Below are positions 6,518-13,139 of a stretch of DNA of 13,139 bases, piece by piece. This stretch comes from Anammoximicrobium sp032229885 (GTDB lineage Bacteria; Planctomycetota; Planctomycetia; Pirellulales; Pirellulaceae). The stretch covers positions 1 through 13,139 of the forward strand of contig JAVYAJ010000245.1 of the NCBI GenBank assembly GCA_032229885.1, in the 5' to 3' direction. The position numbers and the translations under genes are program-made. Position 1 is the first letter of the stretch. Each line of letters opens with the position of its first letter. The notes beneath the pieces are model-generated. The model made no database searches. It was not told the DNA's origin and saw only the letters and a program-made list of their open reading frames with translations.

Positions 6518-7201
6518 ATGGCCAGCCGACTCGACTCTGAATCCGAAGCACGCGAGACACCGCCCCCGGAACGCGCCGGTGGTCGCGGACGGCGTCCCGT
6601 GCGTCGGCGCGTCATGGTTGCCGTAGTGCTGGCCGCGCTCGCGGCCGTCGCGCTTCGCGCGCTGCTGCTGGCCACGATCGAACCGCCCGACGCGCGGTTT
6701 GTTCCGCCGCCGGGCGGGCATGTGATGTACCTGCCGACGCCGCAAGACGTCGTCGAGCAGATGCTACAGTTGGCGCAGGTCTCCAAGGATGATTTGGTGT
6801 ACGACCTCGGCTGCGGAGACGGACGCGTCGTCGTGACGGCTGCAAAGACATACGGGGCGCGGGGGCGCGGCTACGATATCGACCCGCTGCGCGTGCGAGA
6901 TTCGCGGCGCAACGCGCAGCGCGGCGGCGTCGAGACGCTCGTCCAGATCGAACAACGCGACATCTTCACGCTCGACCTCCGGGACGCTGACGTCGTTTTT
7001 CTGTACTTGCTGCCCGAACTGAACAGGCGTTTGATTCCTCAATTGCGACAACTTCGGCCCGGCGCGAGAATCGTCTCGCACCTGTTCGACATCTCAGGAA
7101 TTCCGCCGGACACGGTCCTGCATATCGCCTCGTCGGAAGACAATGTCGACCACGCCTTGTATCTGTGGCACGCGCCGTTGAAGTTGCCCGTCGCGGACTG
7201 A
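6518..7201 (+). CDS. Membrane-anchored SAM methyltransferase, FAM173-like
   Basis: The 227-residue product has a basic N-terminus (about residues 23-31) and then one hydrophobic segment at about 32-54, which looks like an uncleaved signal anchor. The methyltransferase domain follows, from about residue 70. It begins YLPTPQDVVEQML, has SAM motif I VYDLGCGDGR at 94-103, the acidic strand GYDID at 118-122, a DIFTLDLRDADVVFLYLLP block at about 148-166, and RPGARIVSHLFD at 180-191. This motif order resembles the FAM173 (ATPSCKMT/ANTKMT) lysine methyltransferases and their bacterial relatives; the relationship is my inference. The substrate is unknown, but a membrane-linked protein is plausible. 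I chose ATG 6518. An in-frame TTG at 6428 would add 30 Arg-rich residues. The ribosome-binding site is weak. The stop codon lies 70 bp from the convergent end of pntB. Confidence 0.8.
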   Translation: MASRLDSESEARETPPPERAGGRGRRPVRRRVMVAVVLAALAAVALRALLLATIEPPDARFVPPPGGHVMYLPTPQDVVEQMLQLAQVSKDDLVYDLGCGDGRVVVTAAKTYGARGRGYDIDPLRVRDSRRNAQRGGVETLVQIEQRDIFTLDLRDADVVFLYLLPELNRRLIPQLRQLRPGARIVSHLFDISGIPPDTVLHIASSEDNVDHALYLWHAPLKLPVAD

Positions 7202-7270
7202 GGGCCGCCGGCGACGGTCGTGTCTGCGCCCGACCTCGGACGTTCGCCCGTTGTGCCCCCGCCCGACGCG

Positions 7271-8779
7271 TCACGGCGGAGGATCCGCCAGCCGATCCAG
7301 CAGGCTTTGCAGGCTGTCCCTGGCATCGCCCAGCAGGAGGATCGTTTTCGGATCCGCGTACAGCGGATTATCGACGCCCGAGTATCCAGGGCGCAGATCC
7401 AGATTGCAGACCAACACCCGAGCGGCCAGATGGGCGTTCAGGATCGGCATCCCGGAGATCGGCGTGCCCGGAACGTGGATCGCCGCGGGATTGACGACAT
7501 CACAGGCGCCGACGATGACCGCCAGATCGGCTTGGGCGAACTCGGGATTGATGTCGTCCAGATCGACCAGTAGATCGGAATCGACGTCGGCCTCGGCCAA
7601 CAGCACGTGCATGTGTCCGGGCATTCGGCCGGCGATCGGATGAATCGCAAACTTGACGATTTTTCCCATTTGCAGCAAGCGGTTGGCAAGCTGAACGCAC
7701 GCCTGTTGCCCGCCGGCCAGCGCCATGCCGTACCCCGGAACGAACAGGATCCGCATCGCCGCGCGGAGGGCGGCGAGTGCGTGGTCCAGAGGCGATTGAC
7801 CCAACCGCGCTTGATTCAAGGGCGCTTCATCCAGGGGCGCTTCATCCAGAGGCGTCTGATCCAGCAGCGTTTGTTTCGCGGCGGCGATCGCAGGGCCAGG
7901 CGGCCGGCCAGACGAAACCGGCGCGGTCCGTTCGACTGGCGCGTCGTCGGTTCGGGTTGCGCCGCCGTCCAGAAGAATCGACTGCCAGCGGCGATTCATC
8001 GCGCGGCACATCGCGTGCGTCAAGATGAACCCCGAAGCCGCCACGGTCGCGCCGCAGGCGATCAACAGCCGATTGGCGATCGCGACTCCGCAGAACGCCG
8101 CCGCGAGACCGGACAGGGCGTTGAGGAACGAGATCAGCACCGGCATGTCGGCGCCGCCAACACGAATCGTCAGAACCACGCCGGCGCACAGCGCCAGTGC
8201 GCTCATGCCGACGATTGCCGGCAGCGTCTGACCACTGCGATGGATGGCCGCCCAGAGGATCAGAATTGCCACCGCACCGAAGGATGCCCGTAGAATCCAT
8301 CCGTGCCCGCGCAGCTCGGACGGCCGCTGGGCGAGCAAGTTGGCGAGTTTCCCCGCCGCGATCATGCTGCCCGCGAACGTGACGGCCCCGATCGACAGGC
8401 TGAGCGTGCCAGCCAGGACGACGATTGCCGAGTCGGCCGCGGGCCGGCGGGTCAACTCGACGAACGCCACCAACGCCGCAGCCAGGCCGCCGGCGCCGTT
8501 TTGGAATCCAATCATGGCGGGAACTCCGGTCATCGCCACACGGCGCGCCGTGAACCACCCCAGCGTCGCCCCCACGGCCGCGGCCGCCAATGCCACGGAA
8601 GCGTGATGCCAGACGCTCCAACCGAGCGTCATCGCCAGGCCACCCAGAATTGCCGCGCCGACCAGCGAATTGCCGCCGCAGGCCGATTCGGGACGTCGAA
8701 ATCGCGCGATCCCGATCAGGAAGATCGTCAGCACGGCCAGGTCGATAAGCCATGGCGACACGTCATTCACGGCGTTCAT
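7271..8779 (-). CDS. pntB: Proton-translocating NAD(P)+ transhydrogenase subunit beta
   Basis: PntB moves hydride between NADH and NADP+ together with PntA, driven by proton flow across the inner membrane, and supplies NADPH. The 502-residue product has about nine hydrophobic helices in residues 11-257, with conserved blocks GFQNGAGG (91-98), GSMIAAGKL (137-145) and GGADMPVLISFLNALSG (208-224). The NADP-binding domain III covers about 343-500, with PGYGMALAGGQ (348-358), FAIHPIAGRMPGHM (377-390) and GYSGVDNPL (465-473). The usual GAND motif reads GACD (424-427). Between the two domains lies a low-complexity linker with PLDEA-like pentapeptides at about 305-335, so the protein is some 40 residues longer than E. 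coli PntB (462). The ATG overlaps the pntAB end by 17 bp, consistent with translational coupling. Confidence 0.95.
   Translation of the reverse strand: MNAVNDVSPWLIDLAVLTIFLIGIARFRRPESACGGNSLVGAAILGGLAMTLGWSVWHHASVALAAAAVGATLGWFTARRVAMTGVPAMIGFQNGAGGLAAALVAFVELTRRPAADSAIVVLAGTLSLSIGAVTFAGSMIAAGKLANLLAQRPSELRGHGWILRASFGAVAILILWAAIHRSGQTLPAIVGMSALALCAGVVLTIRVGGADMPVLISFLNALSGLAAAFCGVAIANRLLIACGATVAASGFILTHAMCRAMNRRWQSILLDGGATRTDDAPVERTAPVSSGRPPGPAIAAAKQTLLDQTPLDEAPLDEAPLNQARLGQSPLDHALAALRAAMRILFVPGYGMALAGGQQACVQLANRLLQMGKIVKFAIHPIAGRMPGHMHVLLAEADVDSDLLVDLDDINPEFAQADLAVIVGACDVVNPAAIHVPGTPISGMPILNAHLAARVLVCNLDLRPGYSGVDNPLYADPKTILLLGDARDSLQSLLDRLADPPP
7776..7865. repeat. 15-bp in-frame tandem repeat inside pntB
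   Basis: Six 15-bp units can be laid end to end here. The two central copies (7821-7835 and 7836-7850) differ only at the last base, and the outer copies (7776, 7791, 7806 and 7851) are increasingly diverged. The unit is a multiple of three, so on the minus strand it codes for five-residue repeats such as PLDEA, PLDEA, PLNQA, RLGQS and PLDHA. It lies in the linker between the membrane and NADP-binding domains of PntB, where length changes should be tolerated. Confidence 0.8.
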
Positions 8780-9056
8780 CCCGCTTGTGGAACAGCCCGA
8801 GCATTCGATCGGTCACGGCGAAGCCTCCTACGAGATTGAACGCGCCGGCGGCGACCGCCAGCGCGGCCAGTACGACCGCCGTTCGATCGATCGAAGCGGT
8901 GAACAGCAGCAACGCGCCGAGCACGGTGATGCCCGAGACGGCGTTGGTCATCGACATCAGCGGCGTGTGTAATCGCGGCGGGACGCGGACGATCAGCAGC
9001 ACGCCCACCGCAAAAGCGACGACAAATACGGCCAGCAACAAGACGACATCGAGCAT
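8763..9056 (-). CDS. pntAB: NAD(P)+ transhydrogenase subunit alpha, membrane part (alpha-2)
   Basis: The 97-residue product corresponds to the membrane C-terminus of E. coli PntA, made as a separate subunit in many bacteria. It forms part of the proton channel with PntB. Three hydrophobic helices cover about residues 3-24, 39-54 and 62-80. The diagnostic block PPRLHTPLMSMTNAVSG lies at about 26-42. The C-terminus is charged (HKRDERRE). A plausible ribosome-binding site, AAAAGG, lies upstream of the ATG. Its stop lies inside the start region of pntB (17-bp overlap), whereas pntAA is separated from it by 183 bp. Confidence 0.93.
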   Translation of the reverse strand: MLDVVLLLAVFVVAFAVGVLLIVRVPPRLHTPLMSMTNAVSGITVLGALLLFTASIDRTAVVLAALAVAAGAFNLVGGFAVTDRMLGLFHKRDERRE

Positions 9057-9239
9057 GGCGATCAGACTACCTTTTCACGACAGGAATCCACGCTGGCAAG
9101 GCCTGCGTGCTGAAGCGCGCCGCGCGAGTCCCCCGCGCAGCGGCGGCGCTCGAGCAATCTGACAAGGCGTCTGCCGGGCGAGCGGCACGACTCTGCCCTA
9201 CCGCATCGCCGCACAGACCACCAAACGGCACCGTGGATC
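9057..9239. other. 183-bp gap inside the pnt operon
   Basis: No small gene is supported. The gap is longer than expected between pntAA and pntAB, which are usually close together. It is GC-rich. On the minus strand it contains a GGTAGGGCAGAG stretch that resembles intergenic sequences I associate with planctomycete genomes, though this is recollection rather than a search. I see no clear promoter or terminator. Confidence 0.35.
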
Positions 9240-10400
9240 CTACGCTTGCCCCAAAGCTTTCAGCGTTCCTTGATGCATGACCTTTCCGTCGTGCGTGACC
9301 AGCGTCTCGCGGATGATCTCGTCCTCGAGATCGATCGTGCTCGGGTCCTTGGCATACAGGTTCTGGATGAAATACAGCACGTTGTGCGCGTACAGCCACG
9401 TGGCGTGGACCGGCATCGAGCCTGGGATGTTCCACTGTCCAAGAATCAGCACGCCATTGCGCGTCGTCTCGCCGCCCGAGTTCGTCGCGTCGCAATTGCC
9501 TCCTTGGTCGATGGCCACATCGACGATCACCGATCCGGGTTTCATCTTGTCGACCGCCGCTTTGGTCAGCAGGATCGGCGCCACTTCGCCGGGAACCAGG
9601 GCGCTGAGAATCACGATGTCGGCGTCTTGGACCAGTTCGTCGAGCAGCGCGCGTTCCTGGGCGAGCCACGTTTCGGGCAGCGCGCGGGTTCGCCCATCCG
9701 GCGTCAGGGCCACTTCGGCGGGCGCCTCGATCCCGGCGACCTTCGCTCCCAGGCTGGCCGCGGTCTTTCGCGCTTCCTCGCGCACGTCGACTGCCGTCAC
9801 CGTTGCCCCCAGTCGCTTGGCGGTGGCAATCGCTTGCAGACCGACGACGCCGGCGCCGACAATCAAGACCTTGGCCGCCTTGACGGTCCCGATCGTCGTT
9901 CCGGTCATCGGGATGAGCTTGGGGAATCGATTGGCGGCGAGGACGACGACTTTGTATCCGGTGATCGTGCTCATCGACGTCAGCGCATCCATCCGTTGGG
10001 CGCGGGAAATCCGCGGAATCAAGTCCATGCTGAACGAGGTGACCCTGCGACGGGCGAGCGTCGCGATCGCCTCGTGGTTCATCGGCGCCGCCGGATGGAG
10101 GAACGCGATCAGGATCCCGCCCTCGCGAATCACTTCAGCCTCGTGGTATCCGGCCGTTCCGTTCCGCCACGGCTGTTTGACCTTGATCACGATGTCCGAC
10201 GCGCGCCACACTTCGAGCGGATGCTCGACGATCCGCGCGCCTGCATCCGCGTAAGCGTGGTCGTCGAACAACGCTCCCTGCCCGGCGCCCGCCTGGACGG
10301 CGACCTCGAATCCCATCTGAACGTACTGGCGGACCGTGTCAGGAATCACCGCGACCCGACCTTCGCGATCCAAAATCTCCTTCGGTATGCCGATGATCAT
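9240..10400 (-). CDS. pntAA: NAD(P)+ transhydrogenase subunit alpha, NAD-binding part (alpha-1)
   Basis: The product is the soluble domain I that binds NAD(H) and passes hydride to the NADP site of PntB. The 386-residue protein starts MIIGIPKE, typical of the alanine dehydrogenase/PNT N-terminal family. The RQD-loop residues are present as R130, Q135 and D138 in the block PRISRAQRMDALTSM. The Rossmann motif GAGVVGLQAIATAKRLGA covers 182-199. VDVAIDQGGN lies at 293-302. Alanine dehydrogenases share this fold, but the adjacent pntAB and pntB decide the call. I chose the ATG at 10400 rather than the in-frame TTG at 10415 because a GGAGGGG ribosome-binding site lies 4-5 bases upstream of it. The FHA gene lies 107 bp upstream on the same strand. 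Confidence 0.94.
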   Translation of the reverse strand: MIIGIPKEILDREGRVAVIPDTVRQYVQMGFEVAVQAGAGQGALFDDHAYADAGARIVEHPLEVWRASDIVIKVKQPWRNGTAGYHEAEVIREGGILIAFLHPAAPMNHEAIATLARRRVTSFSMDLIPRISRAQRMDALTSMSTITGYKVVVLAANRFPKLIPMTGTTIGTVKAAKVLIVGAGVVGLQAIATAKRLGATVTAVDVREEARKTAASLGAKVAGIEAPAEVALTPDGRTRALPETWLAQERALLDELVQDADIVILSALVPGEVAPILLTKAAVDKMKPGSVIVDVAIDQGGNCDATNSGGETTRNGVLILGQWNIPGSMPVHATWLYAHNVLYFIQNLYAKDPSTIDLEDEIIRETLVTHDGKVMHQGTLKALGQA

Positions 10401-10507
10401 GCTGCCCCTCCGCAAAAAAAGCGTTCATCAGCTTGGATCGATTCTCGTCACGGAGACTTGTCTCCTCGCGACATCGATCAAGCGACCCTGTCCGTGTCCG
10501 CGCCGAC

Positions 10508-11188
10508 CTACCGCGAAAACAGCTTGCGCAGCGCCTGTTGTGCGGCGTCGGTCGAGTCTTCGCCGGAGATCTCGTTTTTCGGAGGCGGCGTGGGGAGCTT
10601 GCCCGGTTTCTTCTTGCCGGGTTTCTGCTCCGGTTGCTCGATCGCGTCCGCCTGGTAAGATTCGGAAGATTCCGCTTCGGGTGGCGTCGACGCCAGATGC
10701 AGCACCCGCAGTTCGGGGTGCATTTGCCGATCGACACGTTCCCGCTCGTCTGCCTCGGTCAACAGATCATACAGGTCGGTGGCCGCCGGGTTCGGCGTCG
10801 CCGCGAGGCCTGACGCGGACGGACGAGTCGGCGCGGCCTGTGTCGCCGGTTGGCGGTCGGCGCCCGCGGGCTCGACCACGATCAGCACTTCGAAATCGAA
10901 ACGTCCGATCCGCAGTTGGTCGCCGGCTTGCAGCGTCTGTTCGCGTTCGACTTGGCGGCCATTGACAAACGTCGGCGCCACGTCGGATAACGGTCGAACG
11001 AACGTCTGTTGCCCGTCGGTCATAATTTCGCAGTGGTGCGGGAGAACCGAGTCGCTGCGGCAACGCATCGCGCAATCGGCAGCGCTGCCGATCACGAACC
11101 GGGGGCCGCGGACCCGGACCTCGTGTCCCGTCGCGCGCCCCTGCGCATCCTGCAGCGTCCCCCTCATCATCCTTAGCTTGACCTTCAT
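10508..11188 (-). CDS. FHA-domain protein with disordered C-terminal tail
   Basis: The 226-residue product has an N-terminal forkhead-associated fold (about residues 1-105), a domain that usually binds phosphothreonine peptides. The block FVIGSAADCAMRCRSDS aligns with the GR(x)nD region, VLPHHCEI with the SRxH strand, and TFVNGRQV carries the conserved Asn76-Gly77. The usual binding-site Arg after the first Gly is Ser35, and the usual Ser-Arg before the His pair reads Leu49-Pro50, so phosphopeptide binding may be weak or lost. The rest (about 110-226) is Pro/Glu/Lys/Ala-rich and probably disordered. No membrane segment or kinase domain is visible. The ATG has a GAGGGTGAGG stretch just upstream. 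It points the same way as pnt and could be co-transcribed, but its role there is unknown. Confidence 0.8.
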   Translation of the reverse strand: MKVKLRMMRGTLQDAQGRATGHEVRVRGPRFVIGSAADCAMRCRSDSVLPHHCEIMTDGQQTFVRPLSDVAPTFVNGRQVEREQTLQAGDQLRIGRFDFEVLIVVEPAGADRQPATQAAPTRPSASGLAATPNPAATDLYDLLTEADERERVDRQMHPELRVLHLASTPPEAESSESYQADAIEQPEQKPGKKKPGKLPTPPPKNEISGEDSTDAAQQALRKLFSR

Positions 11189-11263
11189 GACCTCACCCTC
11201 GTTGCACGCCGCTTGGAGCGATCGCGGGTCTATGTCCGTGGACGCTGGCCTCGCCTCTTATCA

Positions 11264-11269
11264 ATTGTA
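11264..11269 (-). promoter_or_regulatory. Candidate -10 box for the FHA gene
   Basis: On the minus strand TACAAT (5 of 6 match to TATAAT) lies about 75 bp upstream of the FHA start codon, in a short AT-rich patch within GC-rich DNA. I see no good -35 box at the right distance, so the call is weak. Confidence 0.3.
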
Positions 11270-11318
11270 CCGCGCGATCGCGAAGTGTTTGATGCCCCGC
11301 ACGATCGGCCATGATGTC

Positions 11319-11327
11319 TGTTATACT
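11319..11327 (+). promoter_or_regulatory. Extended -10 promoter of the GH123 gene
   Basis: TG-T-TATACT forms an extended -10 element (TG at 11319-11320, TATACT at 11322-11327). No clear -35 box is visible, which an extended -10 can tolerate. Transcription would start near 11334, leaving a leader of about 220 nt before the ATG at 11554. The bases after TATACT match those after the rpmB -10 box. Confidence 0.5.
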
Positions 11328-11340
11328 TCGCGCGGCTTAA

Positions 11341-11553
11341 AACGCCACCTTGTAGGGTGGATTTCCGTCCTTGAAGTTGCGTATTTCGCTGCTGACGCCA
11401 AAGGCGCAACGCATCGCAGCCCGCGCGTGCGGCGTAGCGGCGCACGGCGATTGACACGGGCGAGCCAGGGTAGGACGATTAACGTGCCGCGACGCCAGCA
11501 TGACGTTGCGACCGGAGATAGGCGCAATTCGAAGGCGAGAAAGGAACAGAGCA
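11341..11553 (+). other. Long 5' leader of the GH123 gene with small hairpins
   Basis: CCACC at 11345-11349 pairs with GGTGG at 11356-11360, and CGCC at 11396-11399 pairs with GGCG at 11403-11406 around AAA. Several other short complementary GC segments follow. I cannot match it to a known riboswitch. It may simply be untranslated spacer containing a remnant of a TAGGGTGG-type interspersed sequence. An in-frame ATG at 11500 lies in it but lacks a ribosome-binding site. Confidence 0.3.
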
Positions 11554-12432
11554 ATGGTCCGAGCGATGATGTTGCTGATGGCCGGCCTGGCCGGAGCCGG
11601 CGTTGTGTGCGGCGACGAACCGATCGTCTGGGTGGCCTCGCCATGGGAACACGTACTGCGCAGCACGACCCCAGGGCCGGCCAGAGCCGCGACGATCAGC
11701 GCGGCACGGAACGAGTACGAACCGCTGCGCGTCGTAGTCCGCGCCGGGGACGTCGCGCTGAAGAACGTGACTGTCGCGGCGAGCGAGCTGAGCGGGCCCG
11801 CCGGACAGATCGACGCCAAAAACGTGGCGTTGTTTCGCGAGCACTATATCGACATCTTCGAGCCCAGCTCCCGATCAAAGGCCCCGCCCGGCTGGTATCC
11901 CGATGCCCTGATTCCATTGGCCAGCGCGGATCCCTCCGCCAAGTACCCGCCGATGGCGCACCGCGTCGAGCCGGGAACCAACCAGGCGTTCTGGGCCGAC
12001 GTATACGTCCCGCGCGACACAGCGCCGGGCGACTATGCGGGGACGATTCACGTGACGGCCGACGGCGCGACGCTCGCCCAGGTATCGGTAAAACTGTGCG
12101 TGCTGGGATTCACGCTGCCGGACACGTTCGCCATGCGGACCAATTTCGGAAGCCTCGGCGGAAGTCTGGCTCGGCAACTGGGGATGGACGTCGGATCGCC
12201 GACGTTCGCGGCGATCGAGGACCAGTACATCGAGACGCTGCTGGCCCACCGCGCGATTCCCTCGTCGCTGGGGCGCGTCTGGCCAAAGTGGACGCCGGAC
12301 GGAGGCATCGACGACAGCCAGTCTGGCCAGCGGTTGCGGGAGATGGTCGAACAGCGACATGTGAACGCGCTGCCGTTCCCTTCGCATATCAGTCGGAACC
12401 CGACAAGTGCAAAGCCTATCTACACGATATAG
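11554..12432 (+). CDS. GH123/DUF4091 glycoside hydrolase-like protein, N-terminal part, frameshifted
   Basis: This is the 5' part of a secreted protein with a GH123 (former DUF4091) catalytic domain. Characterised GH123 members are beta-N-acetylgalactosaminidases. The start ATG 11554 has an AAGGAA ribosome-binding site (11541-11546) and a signal peptide: hydrophobic residues 5-19 with likely cleavage around residue 20. Residues about 24-185 form a beta-rich N-terminal region including FWADVYVPRDTAPGDYAG (146-163), and the catalytic barrel begins after about 190. True coding goes to about residue 275 at 12378. Beyond that the frame reads an unrelated tail to the TAG at 12430-12432. The frame beginning at 12381 continues the same domain, so this and the next entry are one gene split by one missing base in the CCC run 12378-12380. 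Confidence 0.8.
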   Translation: MVRAMMLLMAGLAGAGVVCGDEPIVWVASPWEHVLRSTTPGPARAATISAARNEYEPLRVVVRAGDVALKNVTVAASELSGPAGQIDAKNVALFREHYIDIFEPSSRSKAPPGWYPDALIPLASADPSAKYPPMAHRVEPGTNQAFWADVYVPRDTAPGDYAGTIHVTADGATLAQVSVKLCVLGFTLPDTFAMRTNFGSLGGSLARQLGMDVGSPTFAAIEDQYIETLLAHRAIPSSLGRVWPKWTPDGGIDDSQSGQRLREMVEQRHVNALPFPSHISRNPTSAKPIYTI

Positions 12433-13139
12433 CCGAGTATCTGCGCAGCAAGGGCTGGCTCGATCGAGCGTACATCTATCTGGAAGATGAACCCAACAAC
12501 GCCGAGCAATACGAGACGGTTCGCCGACAGGGCGCGTTGATCCGCGATTCGGGCATCAAGCGGTTGTGCACCGAGCAGACGGTGACGTCCAACCCGGCGT
12601 GGGGCACGCTGTATGGCGCCGTGGACATCTGGTGTCCGCTGTGGTGTCTGTACGACGAGCCGACGGCCCGCGAGCGTCAGGCTTTGGGCGAGGAGATCTG
12701 GACCTACACCGCATTGTGCCAGGGCAAAGGCACGGCGCCGTTCTGGCAGATCGACTTTGCGCCCGTCCATTTCCGAGCGCCGTTCTGGGTCAGTTGGCAC
12801 TATGGCGTGAAGGGATTTCTGTACTGGTCGAGCATCTATTGCGCGCCGGATCAGGATCCCTGGAAAGGGCCTCACTTCCGCCGGGCCTTCTGGGGCGAGG
12901 GTCTGTTGTTGTATCCTGGAAAAGACGCCGGCCTGAGCGGCCCGGCGCCCTCGATCCGACTGAAGCTGATTCGCGAGGCGTTGGAGGATTTCGAGTACCT
13001 GACGCTGGCCAGCCAGCAGGGCCACAAAGCACAGGTAGACGAGATCGTCGCCGGGCTGACCCGCTCCTTCAACGACTGGAGTCAGGATCCCGAAGCGTAT
13101 CTGGCCGCCCGCGCCAAAGTGGCGGCGCTGATCTCGGCC
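12381..13139 (+). CDS. GH123/DUF4091 protein, C-terminal part (same gene, incomplete at window end)
   Basis: This is the continuation of the preceding gene in the next frame, open for 253 codons to the window edge. Adding one C at 12378-12380 gives an unbroken protein of at least 529 residues. It starts FAYQSEPDKCKAYL and contains AYIYLEDEPNN. Its Asp-Glu pair (residues 312-313 of the restored protein) matches the Asp-Glu catalytic pair expected for substrate-assisted GH123 enzymes. Further family blocks are DIWCPLWC, PFWQIDFAPVHFRAPFWVSW and GVKGFLYWSS, the Trp/Tyr-rich barrel strands that form the sugar pocket. The end GLSGPAPSIRLKLIREALEDFEYL is the typical C-terminal DUF4091 helix region. 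There is no start codon or ribosome-binding site of its own at the junction, so it is not an independent gene. Confidence 0.78.

Noticed and set aside
10452..10465. GGAGAC-TT-GTCTCC palindrome between the FHA gene and pntAA as a terminator
   Set aside because: The two-base loop is too tight for the full stem, and the only T-run is about 35 bp further downstream on the minus strand, next to the pntAA ribosome-binding site.
9246..10658. 470-codon plus-strand open frame opposite pntAA
   Set aside because: PntAA is certain. The plus frame is an antisense artefact without a domain or ribosome-binding site.
11219..11281. Two GCGATCGC octamers resembling the cyanobacterial HIP1 motif
   Set aside because: Two copies in GC-rich DNA are not enough, and the gene content does not suggest a cyanobacterium.

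Overview
The window looks like chromosomal DNA of a GC-rich bacterium, most likely a planctomycete (Pirellulales-like). The pointers are circumstantial: a heptanucleotide GTCAGTG array of the kind common between planctomycete genes, long gene-free spacers, an FHA-domain protein, a secreted GH123/DUF4091 protein, and an indirect GatCAB amidotransferase system. No rRNA or tRNA gene was seen, so the assignment rests on gene content and style. I saw no CRISPR array, integrase, transposase, toxin-antitoxin pair or phage gene. Most of the window is housekeeping.

Layout. Bases 1-749 hold no convincing gene. They contain a perfect 9-bp inverted repeat (134-154), an array of eleven 7-bp units (201-277) bracketed by an imperfect 25-bp direct repeat (177-201 and 278-302), and a second, different 7-bp array (312-339). 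Then, on the plus strand, come a MobB-type GTPase (750-1259), a 383-bp spacer, and a soluble SAM methyltransferase (1643-2395) followed by a hairpin. A good sigma70-like promoter (2535-2562) precedes rpmB (zinc-ribbon L28), gatC, gatA and gatB. GatC and gatA abut, gatA and gatB overlap by 4 bp, and the four genes probably form one translation-related operon. A membrane-anchored methyltransferase of the FAM173-like type (6518-7201) follows after a hairpin.

On the minus strand, reading from right to left, are an FHA-domain protein (10508-11188) and a three-gene proton-translocating NAD(P) transhydrogenase: pntAA (9240-10400), pntAB (8763-9056) and pntB (7271-8779). PntB carries a PLDEA-like pentapeptide repeat encoded by a 15-bp tandem repeat, placed exactly in the linker between its membrane domain and its NADP-binding domain.

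The divergent region 11189-11553 contains an extended -10 promoter and a roughly 220-nt leader for a plus-strand secreted GH123 (DUF4091) glycoside hydrolase-like protein. As sequenced, that gene is split by a single-base frameshift at a C run (12378-12380). Both halves match one continuous protein, and it runs off the right end of the window.

The genes divide by function into Gln-tRNA/Asn-tRNA synthesis with a ribosomal protein (gatCAB, rpmB), redox balance (pnt), molybdenum cofactor finishing (mobB), and glycan breakdown (GH123). I found no strong evidence for a new multi-gene system. The best leads are the repeat island at the left edge, the expanding-repeat linker in PntB, the GH123 frameshift, a promoter motif shared by two genes, and a degenerate FHA binding site.
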